Notes: generated from the letters alone by a model not told the origin. Shown: positions 1-9,555, counted from the stretch's first letter. The stretch is DNA of 64,000 nucleotides from a bacterium (GCA_003232385.1 QIJE01000022.1:22826-86825); one strand, 5' to 3'. Translations and numbers: made by a program.

Positions 1-104
1 TCCTTTTTGATTAATATATGAACATCACCGCACTGAACGTCAGTCGAAACAATCAGTCCCGGTTTTGATTCCTTTATAACAGTTAATGCAAGCATAATAT
101 CCAT
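1..104 (-). CDS. nuoC: NADH-quinone oxidoreductase subunit C, N-terminal part (runs off the window)
   Basis: Only the first 34 codons are present. They read MDIMLALTVIKESKPGLI and continue through VSTDVQCGDVHILIKK, which fits the start of the 30-kDa NuoC subunit (a helix, then a strand leading to the first beta hairpin). The identification rests mainly on position: it follows nuoA and nuoB on the same strand, the usual nuoA-nuoB-nuoC order. There are two in-frame ATGs, at 104 and 95, and neither has a convincing Shine-Dalgarno (SD) sequence. The gap to nuoB is 70 bases. NuoC belongs to the peripheral arm of complex I, next to NuoD. The call is an inference from a short fragment plus context. 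Confidence 0.6.
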   Translation of the reverse strand, partial: MDIMLALTVIKESKPGLIVSTDVQCGDVHILIKK

Positions 105-174
105 TTTAGCAATTAAAATTCTACCTAAATTATTTTTAATGTTCGGTCGTTTGTAATATAATTAATTAATTTTT

Positions 175-669
175 TTATTTTAAGACATCGGGGGGCGCTT
201 CTTTTTTTATCGTTCCCTTTCCAATCTTTTCTTGAAGTTTAACTATGCCGTATATTAATGACTCCGGTCTTGGGGGACAACCGGGGATATAAACATCGAC
301 CGGAATAATCTTGTCGACGCCTTGCACTATACTATATACATTAAAAAGTCCGCCTGAACAGGCACAATCACCCATAGCTATTACCCATTTAGGATTAGGC
401 ATCTGGTCGTAAATTCTTTTCACCATAGGTGCCATCTTGTATGCGACTCTTCCCGATACTATAATTAAATCCGCTTGTCGCGGACTTGACCGGAATATTA
501 GTCCCAACCGATCGAAATCATATCTCGAAGAAGCGGTAGCCATCATTTCAATAGCGCAGCAAGCGAGACCGAATGTAGCCGGCCATATGGACCACTTTCT
601 TCCCCATGAAACAATCTTATCCATGGATGCCGTAATAATATTATCGCCTAAATGTTCTTCTATTCCCAT
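175..669 (-). CDS. nuoB: NADH-quinone oxidoreductase subunit B (complex I, N2 cluster)
   Basis: The 164-residue protein matches NuoB in length and motifs. The tandem cysteine pair in [11 protein letters not shown] (about residues 33-43), the Cys in GDCACSGG (about 100-107) and the Cys in PGCPPRPE (about 130-137) are the four ligands of the [4Fe-4S] N2 cluster that passes electrons to quinone. The [13 protein letters not shown] segment is also typical. NuoB is a cytoplasmic-face subunit where the peripheral arm meets the membrane arm. Its start overlaps the end of nuoA by 10 bases, suggesting translational coupling. Family assignment is secure. Whether the complete complex is a NADH or an Fpo-like enzyme cannot be told from this window. 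Confidence 0.95.
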   Translation of the reverse strand: MGIEEHLGDNIITASMDKIVSWGRKWSIWPATFGLACCAIEMMATASSRYDFDRLGLIFRSSPRQADLIIVSGRVAYKMAPMVKRIYDQMPNPKWVIAMGDCACSGGLFNVYSIVQGVDKIIPVDVYIPGCPPRPESLIYGIVKLQEKIGKGTIKKEAPPDVLK

Positions 670-1013
670 TTGAGTGCACCCTTAAGCCATACGTAAAGCA
701 AACCCATAACTAATATTACAATAAACAAAAACATTTCTATAAAACCGAAAAAACCTAATTTAATGAAGATGACCGCCCATGGAAATAAAAAAACGGCTTC
801 GATATCGAAAAGAAGAAAAAATATGGCTATAAGATAGAACTTAACGTCGAACCTTACGTGCGGCTCGCCGCTAGGTTCTACTCCACACTCATAAGGCTTT
901 AACTTCCCCTTTTCATATGTTTTTTTGCCGATGAAATTAGATATCATAATCGTGCAAACCGCAAACAATATGACTAGTACAAGCATTATAAGTATGGGTA
1001 AAAAAGAATTCAA
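660..1013 (-). CDS. nuoA: NADH-quinone oxidoreductase subunit A (complex I membrane subunit)
   Basis: A 117-residue membrane protein with three hydrophobic segments (about residues 4-26, 61-82 and 88-110). The conserved NuoA loop [20 protein letters not shown] lies between TM1 and TM2, followed by [18 protein letters not shown]. The loop cysteine is the quinone-site residue known from the family. The start is TTG (1011-1013) with a strong AGGAGAGG SD a few bases upstream and no better ATG. It is the first gene of the nuoA-nuoB-nuoC run, with a sigma70-like promoter at 1058-1086. Confidence 0.93.
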   Translation of the reverse strand: MNSFLPILIMLVLVILFAVCTIMISNFIGKKTYEKGKLKPYECGVEPSGEPHVRFDVKFYLIAIFFLLFDIEAVFLFPWAVIFIKLGFFGFIEMFLFIVILVMGLLYVWLKGALKWE

Positions 1014-1057
1014 AAGCCTCTCCTTTATTACTTACGTTTTACATATCTACTTTGACT

Positions 1058-1086
1058 ATAGTAACACACAAAACCCTTTTAATCAA
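1058..1086 (-). promoter_or_regulatory. Candidate sigma70 promoter for nuoABC
   Basis: On the minus strand TTGATT (1081-1086) is separated by exactly 17 bases from TACTAT (1058-1063), in the short gap between the pepA end and the nuoA start. Each hexamer matches 4 of 6 consensus positions. The predicted start point is about 40 bases before the nuoA TTG codon. Confidence 0.4.
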
Positions 1087-1094
1087 AGAAAAAA

Positions 1095-2651
1095 TTAAAT
1101 CTTGTGCTGAATCAAATAATACAATAACGTTCTCGCCCCCACGCCGGTAGCCCCTTTGGGGTTATAAGAAAATCCGACCTTTGTAAAAGACGGACCCGCT
1201 ATATCAATATGGCACCATTTGATTTTGTCCGATACGAATTCTTCCAAGAACATGCCTGCCGTTACAGCTCCGCCGTATTTACCCCCTAAATTTTTTATAT
1301 CGGCTACCGAACTTAAAAGTTTTTCTCTCATGTCATCGTCAAAAGGCAGCTCCCACATTTTTTCACCGGAGATTCGGCTTGTAGATATGATGTTGCCGAT
1401 AAGTTCTTTATCGTTGCCCATAACACCGGACGTATATTCTCCGAGCGCCACCACGCAAGCTCCGGTTAGCGTCGCAAGGTCAATAATTTCATCTGCCCCG
1501 ATATTTGAAGCAAAGGATAATGCATCTGCTAAAGTCAGTCTGCCCTCGGCATCCGTATTCTCTATCTCTACGGTCTTCCCGTTAAGGGTCTTAACGATAT
1601 CGTCCGGCCTCTGAGAGCCGCCATCCGGCATGTTTTCGCAGGCGGCTATAATGCCGTGAACTTCTAAATTTACGTCGAATTCGTTAATGTATTTCATTAT
1701 GCCGAGCACGGCACATGCCCCCGATTTATCAGATTTCATCGTCGTCATAAAATCGGATGGTTTGAGCGATAAACCGCCGCTATCGAAGGTTACACCCTTA
1801 CCAACTATAATAATCCTTTTAATTTTAGTATTTTTTGATTTATTTTTAGGCTTATAAATCAGGTGAATAAACCTCGGGGGATTTTTAGACCCCTGCCCTA
1901 CCCCATAAAAAGCGTTCATTCCCTTCTTTATTATCTCTACTTCGTCAAAGATTTCACATTCCATATTTTTCTGTTTCGCTATTTCTTCGGCAATATTTGC
2001 CAAATATGCAGGCGTAACGACATTTCCGGGTTCATTTACCAAATCTCTCGTAAAATTAGTCGCAAGAGATGTTTTCTGTCCGAAATCTAAACCGTCTTTG
2101 GCGGAATCTATTAATTCTTCGGTTATTTTGAGGCCGCTGAAATATACCCTTACGACTTTCGGACCGGTAATTTCATTATTATTTTTTTCGCTATCTTTGG
2201 TCATATATTTTTTAAATTTATACAGACCTAATTCGACACCCTCCGCGATAGCCGCCGACAGGTAAAATAAACCGCTTTTCGTATAATATTCTCCGGATAA
2301 TTCCGGAATTATCAATATTATTTCTTTGGTCCTATTGGTTTCGGAAATTTTCGAAGAGATTGAAGCAAAATATCTGATAGAATCGTAATCAAACTTACTT
2401 TTTTTACCTATCCCGCAAACAGTGGAATAAATCGGATATTCGATAATCGTACTCTTACCTTTTTTTGCCTTAAAATTAATCTGTTCCAACCTTTTGTATA
2501 TAAAATCGAACTCTTTAAGATTTTTGTCTTGCAAAAAACGGTTTTCGTCTCCCTCAAAAATTCCAAATGCAAAAATGCTCTCTAATTTGCCTTCTCCCTT
2601 TTCTTTCAAAATGTTTTTCAAAGAATCTAAAATTTTAAATTCCAACTTCAA
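1095..2651 (-). CDS. pepA: Leucyl aminopeptidase, family M17
   Basis: A cytosolic metallo-aminopeptidase that removes N-terminal residues from peptides. The 518-residue length is typical. The N-terminal third is the variable macro-like domain and the C-terminal part is the catalytic domain. The metal and catalytic motifs are intact: GKGVTFDSGGLSLKP, MKSDKSGACAVLG, and the signature NTDAEGRLTLADAL, in which Asp and Glu bind two metal ions and Arg is catalytic. The start is supported by a GGGGG-type SD immediately upstream. It sits 67 bases downstream of acs on the same strand, so it may be co-transcribed with it, although no functional link is apparent. Confidence 0.93.
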   Translation of the reverse strand: MKLEFKILDSLKNILKEKGEGKLESIFAFGIFEGDENRFLQDKNLKEFDFIYKRLEQINFKAKKGKSTIIEYPIYSTVCGIGKKSKFDYDSIRYFASISSKISETNRTKEIILIIPELSGEYYTKSGLFYLSAAIAEGVELGLYKFKKYMTKDSEKNNNEITGPKVVRVYFSGLKITEELIDSAKDGLDFGQKTSLATNFTRDLVNEPGNVVTPAYLANIAEEIAKQKNMECEIFDEVEIIKKGMNAFYGVGQGSKNPPRFIHLIYKPKNKSKNTKIKRIIIVGKGVTFDSGGLSLKPSDFMTTMKSDKSGACAVLGIMKYINEFDVNLEVHGIIAACENMPDGGSQRPDDIVKTLNGKTVEIENTDAEGRLTLADALSFASNIGADEIIDLATLTGACVVALGEYTSGVMGNDKELIGNIISTSRISGEKMWELPFDDDMREKLLSSVADIKNLGGKYGGAVTAGMFLEEFVSDKIKWCHIDIAGPSFTKVGFSYNPKGATGVGARTLLYYLIQHKI

Positions 2652-2719
2652 GCCCCCTTTATTATCTCGTTATGTTTGTATAGGTGCCTAAATCTTAAAT
2701 CAAGCGCCTAAAATTTTAA

Positions 2720-4633
2720 TTAGTCTTCTTCTATGGTCGAAATATCGCCCTCGTCTATGCCTATATCCCGCGCCTTTAAAACCCTTCTCATAATTTTTCC
2801 GCTCCTCGTCTTCGGCAAGGAATCGACAAATTCTATCTCATCCGGCTTAGCTATAGGACCTAGCGTCTTACCGACATTAGACCTGATATCGTCCATCAGT
2901 GTATCACTTTTCTCTATATTAGGCTTTAAAACCACAAACGCCTTTATAGAATTTCCCTTAATATCGTGAGGTTTTCCTATAACGGCAGACTCCGCAACCG
3001 CTTCATGCGTAATTATTGCGCTTTCTATCTCCGCCGTTCCCAACCTGTATCCTGAGACCTTGATGACGTCGTCTATCCTTCCCATAACATAAAAATATCC
3101 GTCTTTATCGCGTTTTGCTGCGTCTCCCGCCAGATAAACGTCGTTAAATTTAGAAAAATACGTTTTTTTATATCTATCCTCATCCTTATAGATAGTCCTC
3201 ATCATTGCGGGCCAAGGTTTCTTAATGACGAGATACCCTCCCTTGCCCGCCTCTACGCTTTTACCGCTCTCATCAAAAATATCGGCATCTATACCGAAAA
3301 ACGGTTTTCCGCACGAACCCGGCTTTAAGGGCAATGATGGAACCGGGGTTATCAGAAACATGCCGGATTCCGTCTGCCACCATGTATCCATTATAGGGCA
3401 TCTTTCTTTACCTATATGTTTGTGATACCAACGCCAAACCTCCGGATTTATCGGCTCCCCGACACTGCCGAGAATTTTAAGGGAACTTAAGTTATGTCTA
3501 TTCGGCCAGTTTTCACCAAATCTCATAATGCCCCTAATTGCCGTCGGCGATGTGTAAAAGATATTGACGCCGTGCTTCTCGACGATTTTCCACCATCTAT
3601 CCGGATAAGGATAGTATGGTGAACCCTCTACCATAACGGTCGTCGCCCCGTTTATTAACGGCCCGTATATGATATAGGAATGACCCGTTATCCACCCCGG
3701 GTCTGCGGCGCACCAATATGTATCGTTATCATTTATATTAAATACATATTTTGATGTTATGTATGTCCCGACGGAATATCCGCCATGGACATGCAGTATC
3801 CCTTTGGGCTTTCCGGTAGTTCCCGACGTATATAGTATAAACAAAGGATCTTCGGAATCCATCTCTTCGGTTTTCAGATATGCATTAGCTATAGGCAGTT
3901 TCATGAGTTCATCGTAGTAAAAATCCCTTGACGTATCTATCGCGACATCCTTTCCCGTCCTCTTTACGACAATGACGGTTTGAACGATGGGGGTTCTCGT
4001 AAGGGCTTCGTCCGCTATTTTTTTAAGCTCAATAACCTTACCCCCCCTATATGCGCCATCGGCGGTAATAAGCAGTTTGCTCTGAGCATCCGATATTCTG
4101 TCTCTTAACGCAAAAGCGGAAAAACCGGCATATACTACGCTATGAATTGCCCCTATCTTTGCACATGCAAGCATACTTATGGCAATTTCCGGTATATTCG
4201 GCAAATATATAGTAACCGTATCCCCTTTTTTTACACCGAAACTTTTAAGAACATTTGCAAACTTATTCACCTCTTTGTAAAGGGAAAAATAGGTATAAAC
4301 CCTCTCGCAACCGTCTTCACCCTCCCAGATTAGCGCAAGCTTGTTTTTGCGAAACGTCGTTACGTGCCTATCCAATGCATTATAAACAATATTGGTCTTA
4401 CCGCCGGTAAACCACTTATAAAAGGGCGGGTCGGATGCATCTAAAACCTTGTCGTAATGTTTAAACCAATTCAGCTGTTTTGCTATTTCGTCCCAGAACT
4501 TTTCGTTTTCTTTTATGGAATATTCATAGAGCCTATCGTAATTATCCACATAGCTGTTTTTTACGGTTTCCTTAGACGGTTTATAAACTTCCTTTTCATA
4601 CGTCAAACTATCAAAAGTTTCCAAGTAGCTCAC
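2720..4633 (-). CDS. acs: Acetyl-CoA synthetase (AMP-forming)
   Basis: Activates acetate to acetyl-CoA through acetyl-AMP. The 637-residue length fits Acs. Visible motifs: the P-loop-like YTSGTTGKPKG (about residue 265), the conserved VGEPINPEVWRW and DTWWQTESG, the hinge motif YFYVMGRIDDVIKVSGYRLG (about 520-540), and the C-terminal PKTRSGKIMRR whose lysine is the catalytic residue regulated by acetylation in this family. Its SD (AAGGAGGTGA) is near-perfect, one of the strongest in the window, suggesting high translation. Closely related acyl-CoA synthetases exist, but the WWQTE motif with this length favours acetate. Confidence 0.93.
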   Translation of the reverse strand: MSYLETFDSLTYEKEVYKPSKETVKNSYVDNYDRLYEYSIKENEKFWDEIAKQLNWFKHYDKVLDASDPPFYKWFTGGKTNIVYNALDRHVTTFRKNKLALIWEGEDGCERVYTYFSLYKEVNKFANVLKSFGVKKGDTVTIYLPNIPEIAISMLACAKIGAIHSVVYAGFSAFALRDRISDAQSKLLITADGAYRGGKVIELKKIADEALTRTPIVQTVIVVKRTGKDVAIDTSRDFYYDELMKLPIANAYLKTEEMDSEDPLFILYTSGTTGKPKGILHVHGGYSVGTYITSKYVFNINDNDTYWCAADPGWITGHSYIIYGPLINGATTVMVEGSPYYPYPDRWWKIVEKHGVNIFYTSPTAIRGIMRFGENWPNRHNLSSLKILGSVGEPINPEVWRWYHKHIGKERCPIMDTWWQTESGMFLITPVPSLPLKPGSCGKPFFGIDADIFDESGKSVEAGKGGYLVIKKPWPAMMRTIYKDEDRYKKTYFSKFNDVYLAGDAAKRDKDGYFYVMGRIDDVIKVSGYRLGTAEIESAIITHEAVAESAVIGKPHDIKGNSIKAFVVLKPNIEKSDTLMDDIRSNVGKTLGPIAKPDEIEFVDSLPKTRSGKIMRRVLKARDIGIDEGDISTIEED

Positions 4634-4670
4634 CTCCTTCCGATTAATTACTTAGCGTCAGATCTTAGAG

Positions 4671-6458
4671 TTAATATTGAAATTTTTTTAATATGCTGAT
4701 AAGCTTCTCAAGCTCCCCATAAATAGAGACTGCCTCTTTAGCCGCATTTGAAGATTTTTCGGAATTAGATACCGAAAGATTAGAAACGGACTCTATATTT
4801 TGAGATATCTCGTTTGTAGCGGCAGTCTGTTCTTCCGATGCCGCCGCTATGGAACTGATTTGATCCGTGAGGCTTATTATATTTTTTTCTATACTGCCTA
4901 AAGATTTACCGGCTTTTGAAGCATAGCCCACCGATAGATCCACTTCATGCAGGGTTGAATCCATAGACGACTTGGTATTCATAGTGCTATGCTGCATGGC
5001 CTGAACCTTAGACGCTATCTCCTTTGTAGCCCTGACCGTTCTTTCGGCTAACTTCCTCACTTCGTCGGCCACTACGGCGAACCCCCTGCCGGACTCTCCC
5101 GCTCGAGCCGCTTCTATTGCGGCGTTAAGTGCAAGCAGGTTAGTCTGGTCGGCTATATCATTTATCACCGAGATTATCTCTCCTATTTCAAAAGAACTCT
5201 TCTCCAATCCGTTTATAAGATCACCAAGTTGCTGCGTAAGAACGGCAACATTTTTAATCCCCGCAATAGACTTTTCTACAATATCAAAGCCTTCTTCCGC
5301 GCTGTCCGATGCTTCTTTAGCTATAGAGCTCACATTCTGGGCATTTTTCGCAATTTCCTTTATGGTCTGAGACATCTCTTCCGAAGCCGCTGCTACGTGC
5401 GTTGCAAGTTCGGCTTGTTCGGAAGCCTTACCGCTTATTTCGTCCACATGCCCTTCTATAGAGGTGCTAACGTCGACGATAACCATCGCCTCTTCGGTAA
5501 TGGATTTCACTATTTCCCTTAACTCTATAATAAATTTATTAAATTCGTTAATAATGGACGTGATTTCATCATATATGGAATTTTTGTAGACGTCACACCT
5601 TACACATATTGTCGTACCCTTGTTTCCATACTTATCCTGCTGTTTATCCCAGCATCTTTGTTCCAATTCGCCGTCTTCGAGCATGCAATTCTTGCTTTTT
5701 TTCATCATGATGGTTGCCCTATCGTAATAGTCCATGCGAATAAGCTTGCTTAAATCGCCGTCGCCCCTCACGATATTGTTCAGCTTATTATAAACATCTT
5801 TCATGCTGTCTATAAAGATAAACTTTAATAAAAGGTATATGGCTAAAAGCGACAAAATGATAAAGATAACGGCAAGGATAATTACGTTTCTCATAAAAAT
5901 ACCGGAGGAATTCACGGTATTTCGGAGAGAATAGACGAGTTCGACCCCACCGAGTGTAGTCCCTGCCTTAACCGTATGGCACGTAAGACAGTCTACGCCT
6001 CTTGACGACTTTTTCGCAATAAACGGAACGCCGACCCTCAAATATTTTTGACCGTTTTCTTCATAAACCTTCATTATCTCCTTATTAGAATGAAGTATTT
6101 CTCTGTCAAATTTAGTTGTTGAAGCCTCTTGCCTTAAACCCGCTCCAAATTCTTTGTCTACCGCACTACTCCTTACGATTTTGAAATACTTAATTCCCTT
6201 TATTTTTCTGTATATGCCGAATAGTTGTTTTCTATCCGCCTTTTTCGTTATACTTCCGTTAAGCATCATTGCGTTCAAGCCGGACAGCATCGTTTTTGCG
6301 GTAATTTCGGCATCAAACGATGTTATTTTCATAGACATTTTACTCTGATAAACTACGGAATAATAAGCCAAAAAAGAAAGGGCTAAAATTAAAATAATAA
6401 AGACGGAAGACAGCAGTTTAAACTTAATGGAAACCTTCTTAAGCTTAGATAGATTCAT
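4671..6458 (-). CDS. Methyl-accepting chemotaxis protein with periplasmic heme-binding sensor and cytoplasmic Cys cluster
   Basis: A transmembrane chemoreceptor. TM1 lies near residues 15-38 and TM2 near 190-215. The periplasmic domain ends with a CxxCH c-type heme site (DCLTCHTV, near residue 157), as in DUF3365/Tll0287-type sensors, implying redox or gas sensing. Just after TM2 a HAMP-like segment is interrupted by a cysteine group (C-x10-CW-x15-CxxC, about residues 258-288). The C-terminal half is the methyl-accepting coiled coil with the hairpin-tip core [19 protein letters not shown]. There is no NWETF-type CheR tether at the C terminus. The start is ATG 6458, preceded by GGAG; the GTG two codons upstream lies inside that SD. 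No che genes are nearby. Confidence 0.9.
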   Translation of the reverse strand: MNLSKLKKVSIKFKLLSSVFIILILALSFLAYYSVVYQSKMSMKITSFDAEITAKTMLSGLNAMMLNGSITKKADRKQLFGIYRKIKGIKYFKIVRSSAVDKEFGAGLRQEASTTKFDREILHSNKEIMKVYEENGQKYLRVGVPFIAKKSSRGVDCLTCHTVKAGTTLGGVELVYSLRNTVNSSGIFMRNVIILAVIFIILSLLAIYLLLKFIFIDSMKDVYNKLNNIVRGDGDLSKLIRMDYYDRATIMMKKSKNCMLEDGELEQRCWDKQQDKYGNKGTTICVRCDVYKNSIYDEITSIINEFNKFIIELREIVKSITEEAMVIVDVSTSIEGHVDEISGKASEQAELATHVAAASEEMSQTIKEIAKNAQNVSSIAKEASDSAEEGFDIVEKSIAGIKNVAVLTQQLGDLINGLEKSSFEIGEIISVINDIADQTNLLALNAAIEAARAGESGRGFAVVADEVRKLAERTVRATKEIASKVQAMQHSTMNTKSSMDSTLHEVDLSVGYASKAGKSLGSIEKNIISLTDQISSIAAASEEQTAATNEISQNIESVSNLSVSNSEKSSNAAKEAVSIYGELEKLISILKKFQY

Positions 6459-6687
6459 AAACACTCCATATTTGAAGTTACGAAATATATTGTTAAAGTA
6501 ACCTATTTTATCAAAACATTTGTTAACATAATTTTAAATCAAACAAAAAAAAAATATTACAATTATCTATTAAAATAATAAAAATAAATAATCAATTAAA
6601 TTTATATATCTAATGATTTCTATATATAAACTGGCATCGACACATAATAAATCTACTGCAACACCCGGGTAAAATTAAACAAATTGC

Positions 6688-6716
6688 TTGCACATATTAT
6701 TATTTATAATTATAAT
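6688..6716 (+). promoter_or_regulatory. Upstream candidate promoter for rplU-rpmA
   Basis: TTGCAC (6688-6693), 17 bases, then a perfect TATAAT (6711-6716). The -35 hexamer is poor (3 of 6) but the spacing and -10 box are ideal. In such AT-rich DNA a chance match is possible, so this is the weaker of the two promoters. Confidence 0.35.
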
Positions 6717-6762
6717 ATACCCTATATTTATGCTTTAAATCGTTGCTTACTTAAATTTATTA

Positions 6763-6791
6763 TTGACAAGAATATTAAAAGCTATTAAAAT
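6763..6791 (+). promoter_or_regulatory. Sigma70 promoter for rplU-rpmA
   Basis: A perfect TTGACA (6763-6768), a 17-base spacer and TAAAAT (6786-6791, 5 of 6). Transcription would begin near 6798, giving a 5' leader of about 97 bases before the rplU ATG. Among the best-matching promoters in the window, as expected for ribosomal protein genes. Confidence 0.65.
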
Positions 6792-6797
6792 AACCTC

Positions 6798-6894
6798 TTT
6801 AAGCCACTTAAATATATCTTGAGATATTTTAAGTGCATATGCGTCTTGAGGCGTAAATTTAATTTAATTTTTATTCGGATAAAGAGGATTATCA
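6798..6894 (+). promoter_or_regulatory. Structured 5' leader of rplU (possible L21 autoregulatory element)
   Basis: Two successive hairpins with the same TTGA loop are visible. Hairpin 1: arms 6805-6818 and 6823-6835, 13 base pairs with one bulged T, loop 6819-6822. Hairpin 2: CGTC (6842-6845) pairs with GGCG (6850-6853, one G-U pair), loop 6846-6849. A single-stranded A/T-rich stretch and the SD AGAGGA follow. Leaders that bind their own product are known for several ribosomal protein operons, including L21 in Firmicutes. That this one binds L21 is inference. Confidence 0.45.
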
Positions 6895-7206
6895 ATGGAC
6901 AATTACGCTATCATAAGCGCCGGTTCTAAACAATTTACCGTTTCCGCCGGGGATACTATAAGAATAGAAAGCACAGACAAAGAAAAGGGAGAGGAGATAA
7001 CATTTAAACCGTTAATGTTAAAAAATAGCGACGGTTTGCTGATCAAAAAACAGGCTTTGCAGAACATAAGCGTGACAGGTATCGTCGTCAGAAACGGAAG
7101 AGCAAAAAAAATTATAGTTTTTAAAATGAAACGCCGCAAAGACGAGAGAAAGAAAAGAGGCCACAGACAAAATTTTACCGAAGTTAGAATAACGGCCATT
7201 TCCTAA
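6895..7206 (+). CDS. rplU: 50S ribosomal protein L21
   Basis: A 103-residue protein of the large subunit that binds 23S rRNA. It matches bL21 throughout: [20 protein letters not shown] at the N terminus and the basic C-terminal block [16 protein letters not shown]. Start ATG with SD AGAGGA at the usual spacing. First gene of rplU-rpmA, followed after 96 bases by obgE, the classic L21-L27-Obg order. Expression appears to be driven by the promoter at 6763-6791 and possibly modulated by the hairpin leader. Confidence 0.97.
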   Translation: MDNYAIISAGSKQFTVSAGDTIRIESTDKEKGEEITFKPLMLKNSDGLLIKKQALQNISVTGIVVRNGRAKKIIVFKMKRRKDERKKRGHRQNFTEVRITAIS

Positions 7207-7237
7207 TTTAAATTTTCAAAAATATCGGAGTGATATC

Positions 7238-7498
7238 ATGGCGCACAAAAAAGCAGGCGGCAGTTCAAGAAACGGAAGAGATAGCCACGGACAGAGAAGG
7301 GGAGTGAAAAGATTTGGAGGACAGTTGGTAAAACCCGGAGAGATTATCGTCCGGCAGGTCGGTTCTTCTTTTCATCCCGGAAAACACGTTAAATCAGGGA
7401 AAGATTATACAATTTATTCCATAATAAAGGGTTTTGTTAAATTTCACACCGGAAAAAATAACAGAAAATTCATTAGCGTTATTCCGGCAGAACAATAA
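7238..7498 (+). CDS. rpmA: 50S ribosomal protein L27
   Basis: An 86-residue bL27 whose N-terminal tail reaches the peptidyl transferase centre. The start [16 protein letters not shown] and the VKRFGGQ and [10 protein letters not shown] motifs are diagnostic. There is no Firmicutes-type N-terminal cleavage extension, since the protein begins directly at AHKKAGG. The SD is GGAGTGAT. It lies 31 bases after rplU, clearly in one transcript. Confidence 0.97.
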   Translation: MAHKKAGGSSRNGRDSHGQRRGVKRFGGQLVKPGEIIVRQVGSSFHPGKHVKSGKDYTIYSIIKGFVKFHTGKNNRKFISVIPAEQ

Positions 7499-7594
7499 TA
7501 AATTCGCAAAATATTAGATTTTAACCTTATCTACGCTTATTATGCAATTTCTTTCCATTTATCTTAAACTATTATAGTTCTTTAAGTCATTTTT

Positions 7595-8629
7595 ATGAGA
7601 TTCGTCGATAGTGCCGTAATCACCATGGCTTCCGGTAACGGCGGCAAGGGTGCCGTAAGCTTCAGAAGAGAAAAATTTATTCCTAAAGGGGGTCCGGATG
7701 GCGGAGACGGCGGAGACGGCGGAGATCTAATATTTGAAGCATCCCATAATATATCCAGCCTACTCGACTTTAGATATAAACCCAAATTTATCGCCGAAAA
7801 CGGGGGTAACGGCCGGGAAAACAATAAGAAGGGGAGAAGAGGAGGGGATGAAGTCATAATGGTTCCCGTAGGGACGACGGTAACGGATTATGATTCAAAC
7901 GATGTCATGGCCGACCTCACAAAAGACGGGGGAAGAATTATTCTACTTAGAGGGGGGATCGGGGGCAAGGGTAATGCGTTTTTTAAATCCTCGGTAAATA
8001 GAAAACCGCGCTTTTCTCAACCGGGAACCTTCGGAAAAACAAGAAAGGTTTGTCTTACATTAAAAAGCCTCGGTGATATAGGCATAATAGGACTTCCAAA
8101 TGCAGGAAAATCTACCCTTATTTCTAAATTAACCGGCTCACGTCCAAAAATAGCCCCATATCCTTTTACCACAAAAATACCCCATCTCGGTGTTTCTTAC
8201 GACGAAAATTCAGATAAAAGCCTCACTCTAATAGATATACCCGGGATAATAAAGGGGGCATCCGAAGGCATGGGATTAGGCTTAAGGTTTTTAAAACACA
8301 TAGAAAGGTCGGATATGCTCCTTCACCTGATAGAGATAGGGAGCATAAAAGAAATTAAAAACAGGTATGAAACCGTTGTAAAAGAAATTGCCGAATATAA
8401 CGAGGACATACTGAAAAAAAAGCAGATAGCAACAATAAACAAAATGGATCTAATATATGATGAGAAAGAATTAGACGAAATAAAGAATGAAATGAATAAA
8501 TATTTTGCGGAAAAAAATATGGCACTGTTTTTTATCTCCGCTTATACCGGTGCAGGCATAAGCGAGCTCAAGAATACCTTGAACGCAACGGTGAAAAAGC
8601 GCGAAATATGTAATTTATCTAAAGATTAG
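7595..8629 (+). CDS. obgE: Obg-family GTPase
   Basis: A ribosome-associated GTPase acting in 50S assembly and growth control. Residues 1-158 form the glycine-rich Obg fold (GNGGKGAVSFRREKFIPKGG; GGDGGDGGD). The G domain follows: G1 GLPNAGKST, G3 DIPGIIKGASEGMGLG, G4 NKMDL and G5 SAYTGAG. At 344 residues it ends soon after the G domain and so lacks the C-terminal extension of E. coli-type Obg, a common short form. The start at 7595 is the conserved MRFVDSA but has no obvious SD. It is separated from rpmA by 96 bases in which I see no terminator. Confidence 0.95.
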   Translation: MRFVDSAVITMASGNGGKGAVSFRREKFIPKGGPDGGDGGDGGDLIFEASHNISSLLDFRYKPKFIAENGGNGRENNKKGRRGGDEVIMVPVGTTVTDYDSNDVMADLTKDGGRIILLRGGIGGKGNAFFKSSVNRKPRFSQPGTFGKTRKVCLTLKSLGDIGIIGLPNAGKSTLISKLTGSRPKIAPYPFTTKIPHLGVSYDENSDKSLTLIDIPGIIKGASEGMGLGLRFLKHIERSDMLLHLIEIGSIKEIKNRYETVVKEIAEYNEDILKKKQIATINKMDLIYDEKELDEIKNEMNKYFAEKNMALFFISAYTGAGISELKNTLNATVKKREICNLSKD

Positions 8630-8664
8630 ACTACAATCAACAAGCCGTGACTTAGATAAACCAA

Positions 8665-9513
8665 ATGACAGAAAATTTAAATATATATCTTAATACAAAG
8701 AAGAGAATAGTTATAAAAATAGGCACGCGTATACTCTTGGACAGGGAGGGCAAACCGTCTCTATCCGCATTTAAAAGAATTTGCGAATTCTCTTCATCCT
8801 TGATCCGGCAGGGAAAGAAAGTAATATTGGTTTCATCCGGAGCAATCGCCGCGGGAAGGAGTCTGTTAAATATAAATCCGAGGGCGGATACCTTCAGTAT
8901 ACCGGAGAAACAGGCTTTCGCCTCTTGCGGGCAAGCTATTTTAATGCGAAATTATAATGCCTGCTTTAAAAAATACGGCATTAAAACAGCCCAAATCTTA
9001 TTGACAAAGGATGATATATCCGTCGGAAAGAGGTTTGCCAATGCAAGAAACACTATATATGAATTGCTGAATCACGGGGTCGTTCCGATTATAAATGAAA
9101 ACGATACTGTTTCTTATGAAGAAATAAAATTTTCTGATAACGATCATTTATCGGCGCTTATTTTAAATCTGGTATGCGCGGATATGTTCGTAATTCTCTC
9201 CGACGTCAACGGGGTTTATGATAAAAATCCGGCGATATATAAAAATGCAAAATCCGTAAAGATAATCGATAACATAAGAACATACGTAAAAAATTTTAAA
9301 GAATCTTCTAAAAATTCATACGGAACCGGGGGGATGAAGTCTAAACTATACGCATCTCTTATCGCATCGATCAACGGTATAGATACGATTATTATCTCCG
9401 GAAAAAACAAAAAAAGCCTTAATTCCTTTATTAGCGGAAAATCTACCGGAACGTTTATACCGTCTTCGGTTAATAAAATTAACCCAAAAAATACCGACTT
9501 TTATCTGCTTTAG
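8665..9513 (+). CDS. proB: Glutamate 5-kinase, short form without PUA domain
   Basis: Phosphorylates glutamate in the first step of proline biosynthesis. The amino-acid kinase fold is complete: VIKIGTRILLD near the start, VSSGAIAAG (phosphate binding), NENDTVSYEEIKFSDND (substrate binding) and LSDVNGVYDKNP, then GTGGMKSKLYAS. At 282 residues it lacks the roughly 90-residue C-terminal PUA domain of the E. coli enzyme (367 residues). It is followed by proA, so the two pathway enzymes are co-expressed. Confidence 0.94.
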   Translation: MTENLNIYLNTKKRIVIKIGTRILLDREGKPSLSAFKRICEFSSSLIRQGKKVILVSSGAIAAGRSLLNINPRADTFSIPEKQAFASCGQAILMRNYNACFKKYGIKTAQILLTKDDISVGKRFANARNTIYELLNHGVVPIINENDTVSYEEIKFSDNDHLSALILNLVCADMFVILSDVNGVYDKNPAIYKNAKSVKIIDNIRTYVKNFKESSKNSYGTGGMKSKLYASLIASINGIDTIIISGKNKKSLNSFISGKSTGTFIPSSVNKINPKNTDFYLL

Positions 9514-9555
9514 TCGTTAATAAACGAACATAACAATGAAACAAAGGGGGATATT

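Larger units (their letters stand above)
6459..6894. other. AT-rich divergent intergenic region between the chemoreceptor gene and rplU
   Basis: 436 bases without a supportable gene. The left 300 bases are mostly A/T runs (an A-rich tract at about 6541-6554 and short ATAT blocks), with no confident minus-strand promoter for the chemoreceptor. The right part holds two plus-strand promoters and a structured leader, listed separately. Confidence 0.7.

Noticed and set aside
2652..2719. Direct repeat TTTAGGCGC/TTTAGGCAC before pepA as an operator
   Set aside because: Only two imperfect copies in a short gap with no associated promoter of good quality; not distinguishable from chance.
7582..7857. 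91-residue proline-rich minus-strand ORF
   Set aside because: It is the antisense of the glycine-rich Obg domain; Gly codons read backwards give Pro/Ser runs.
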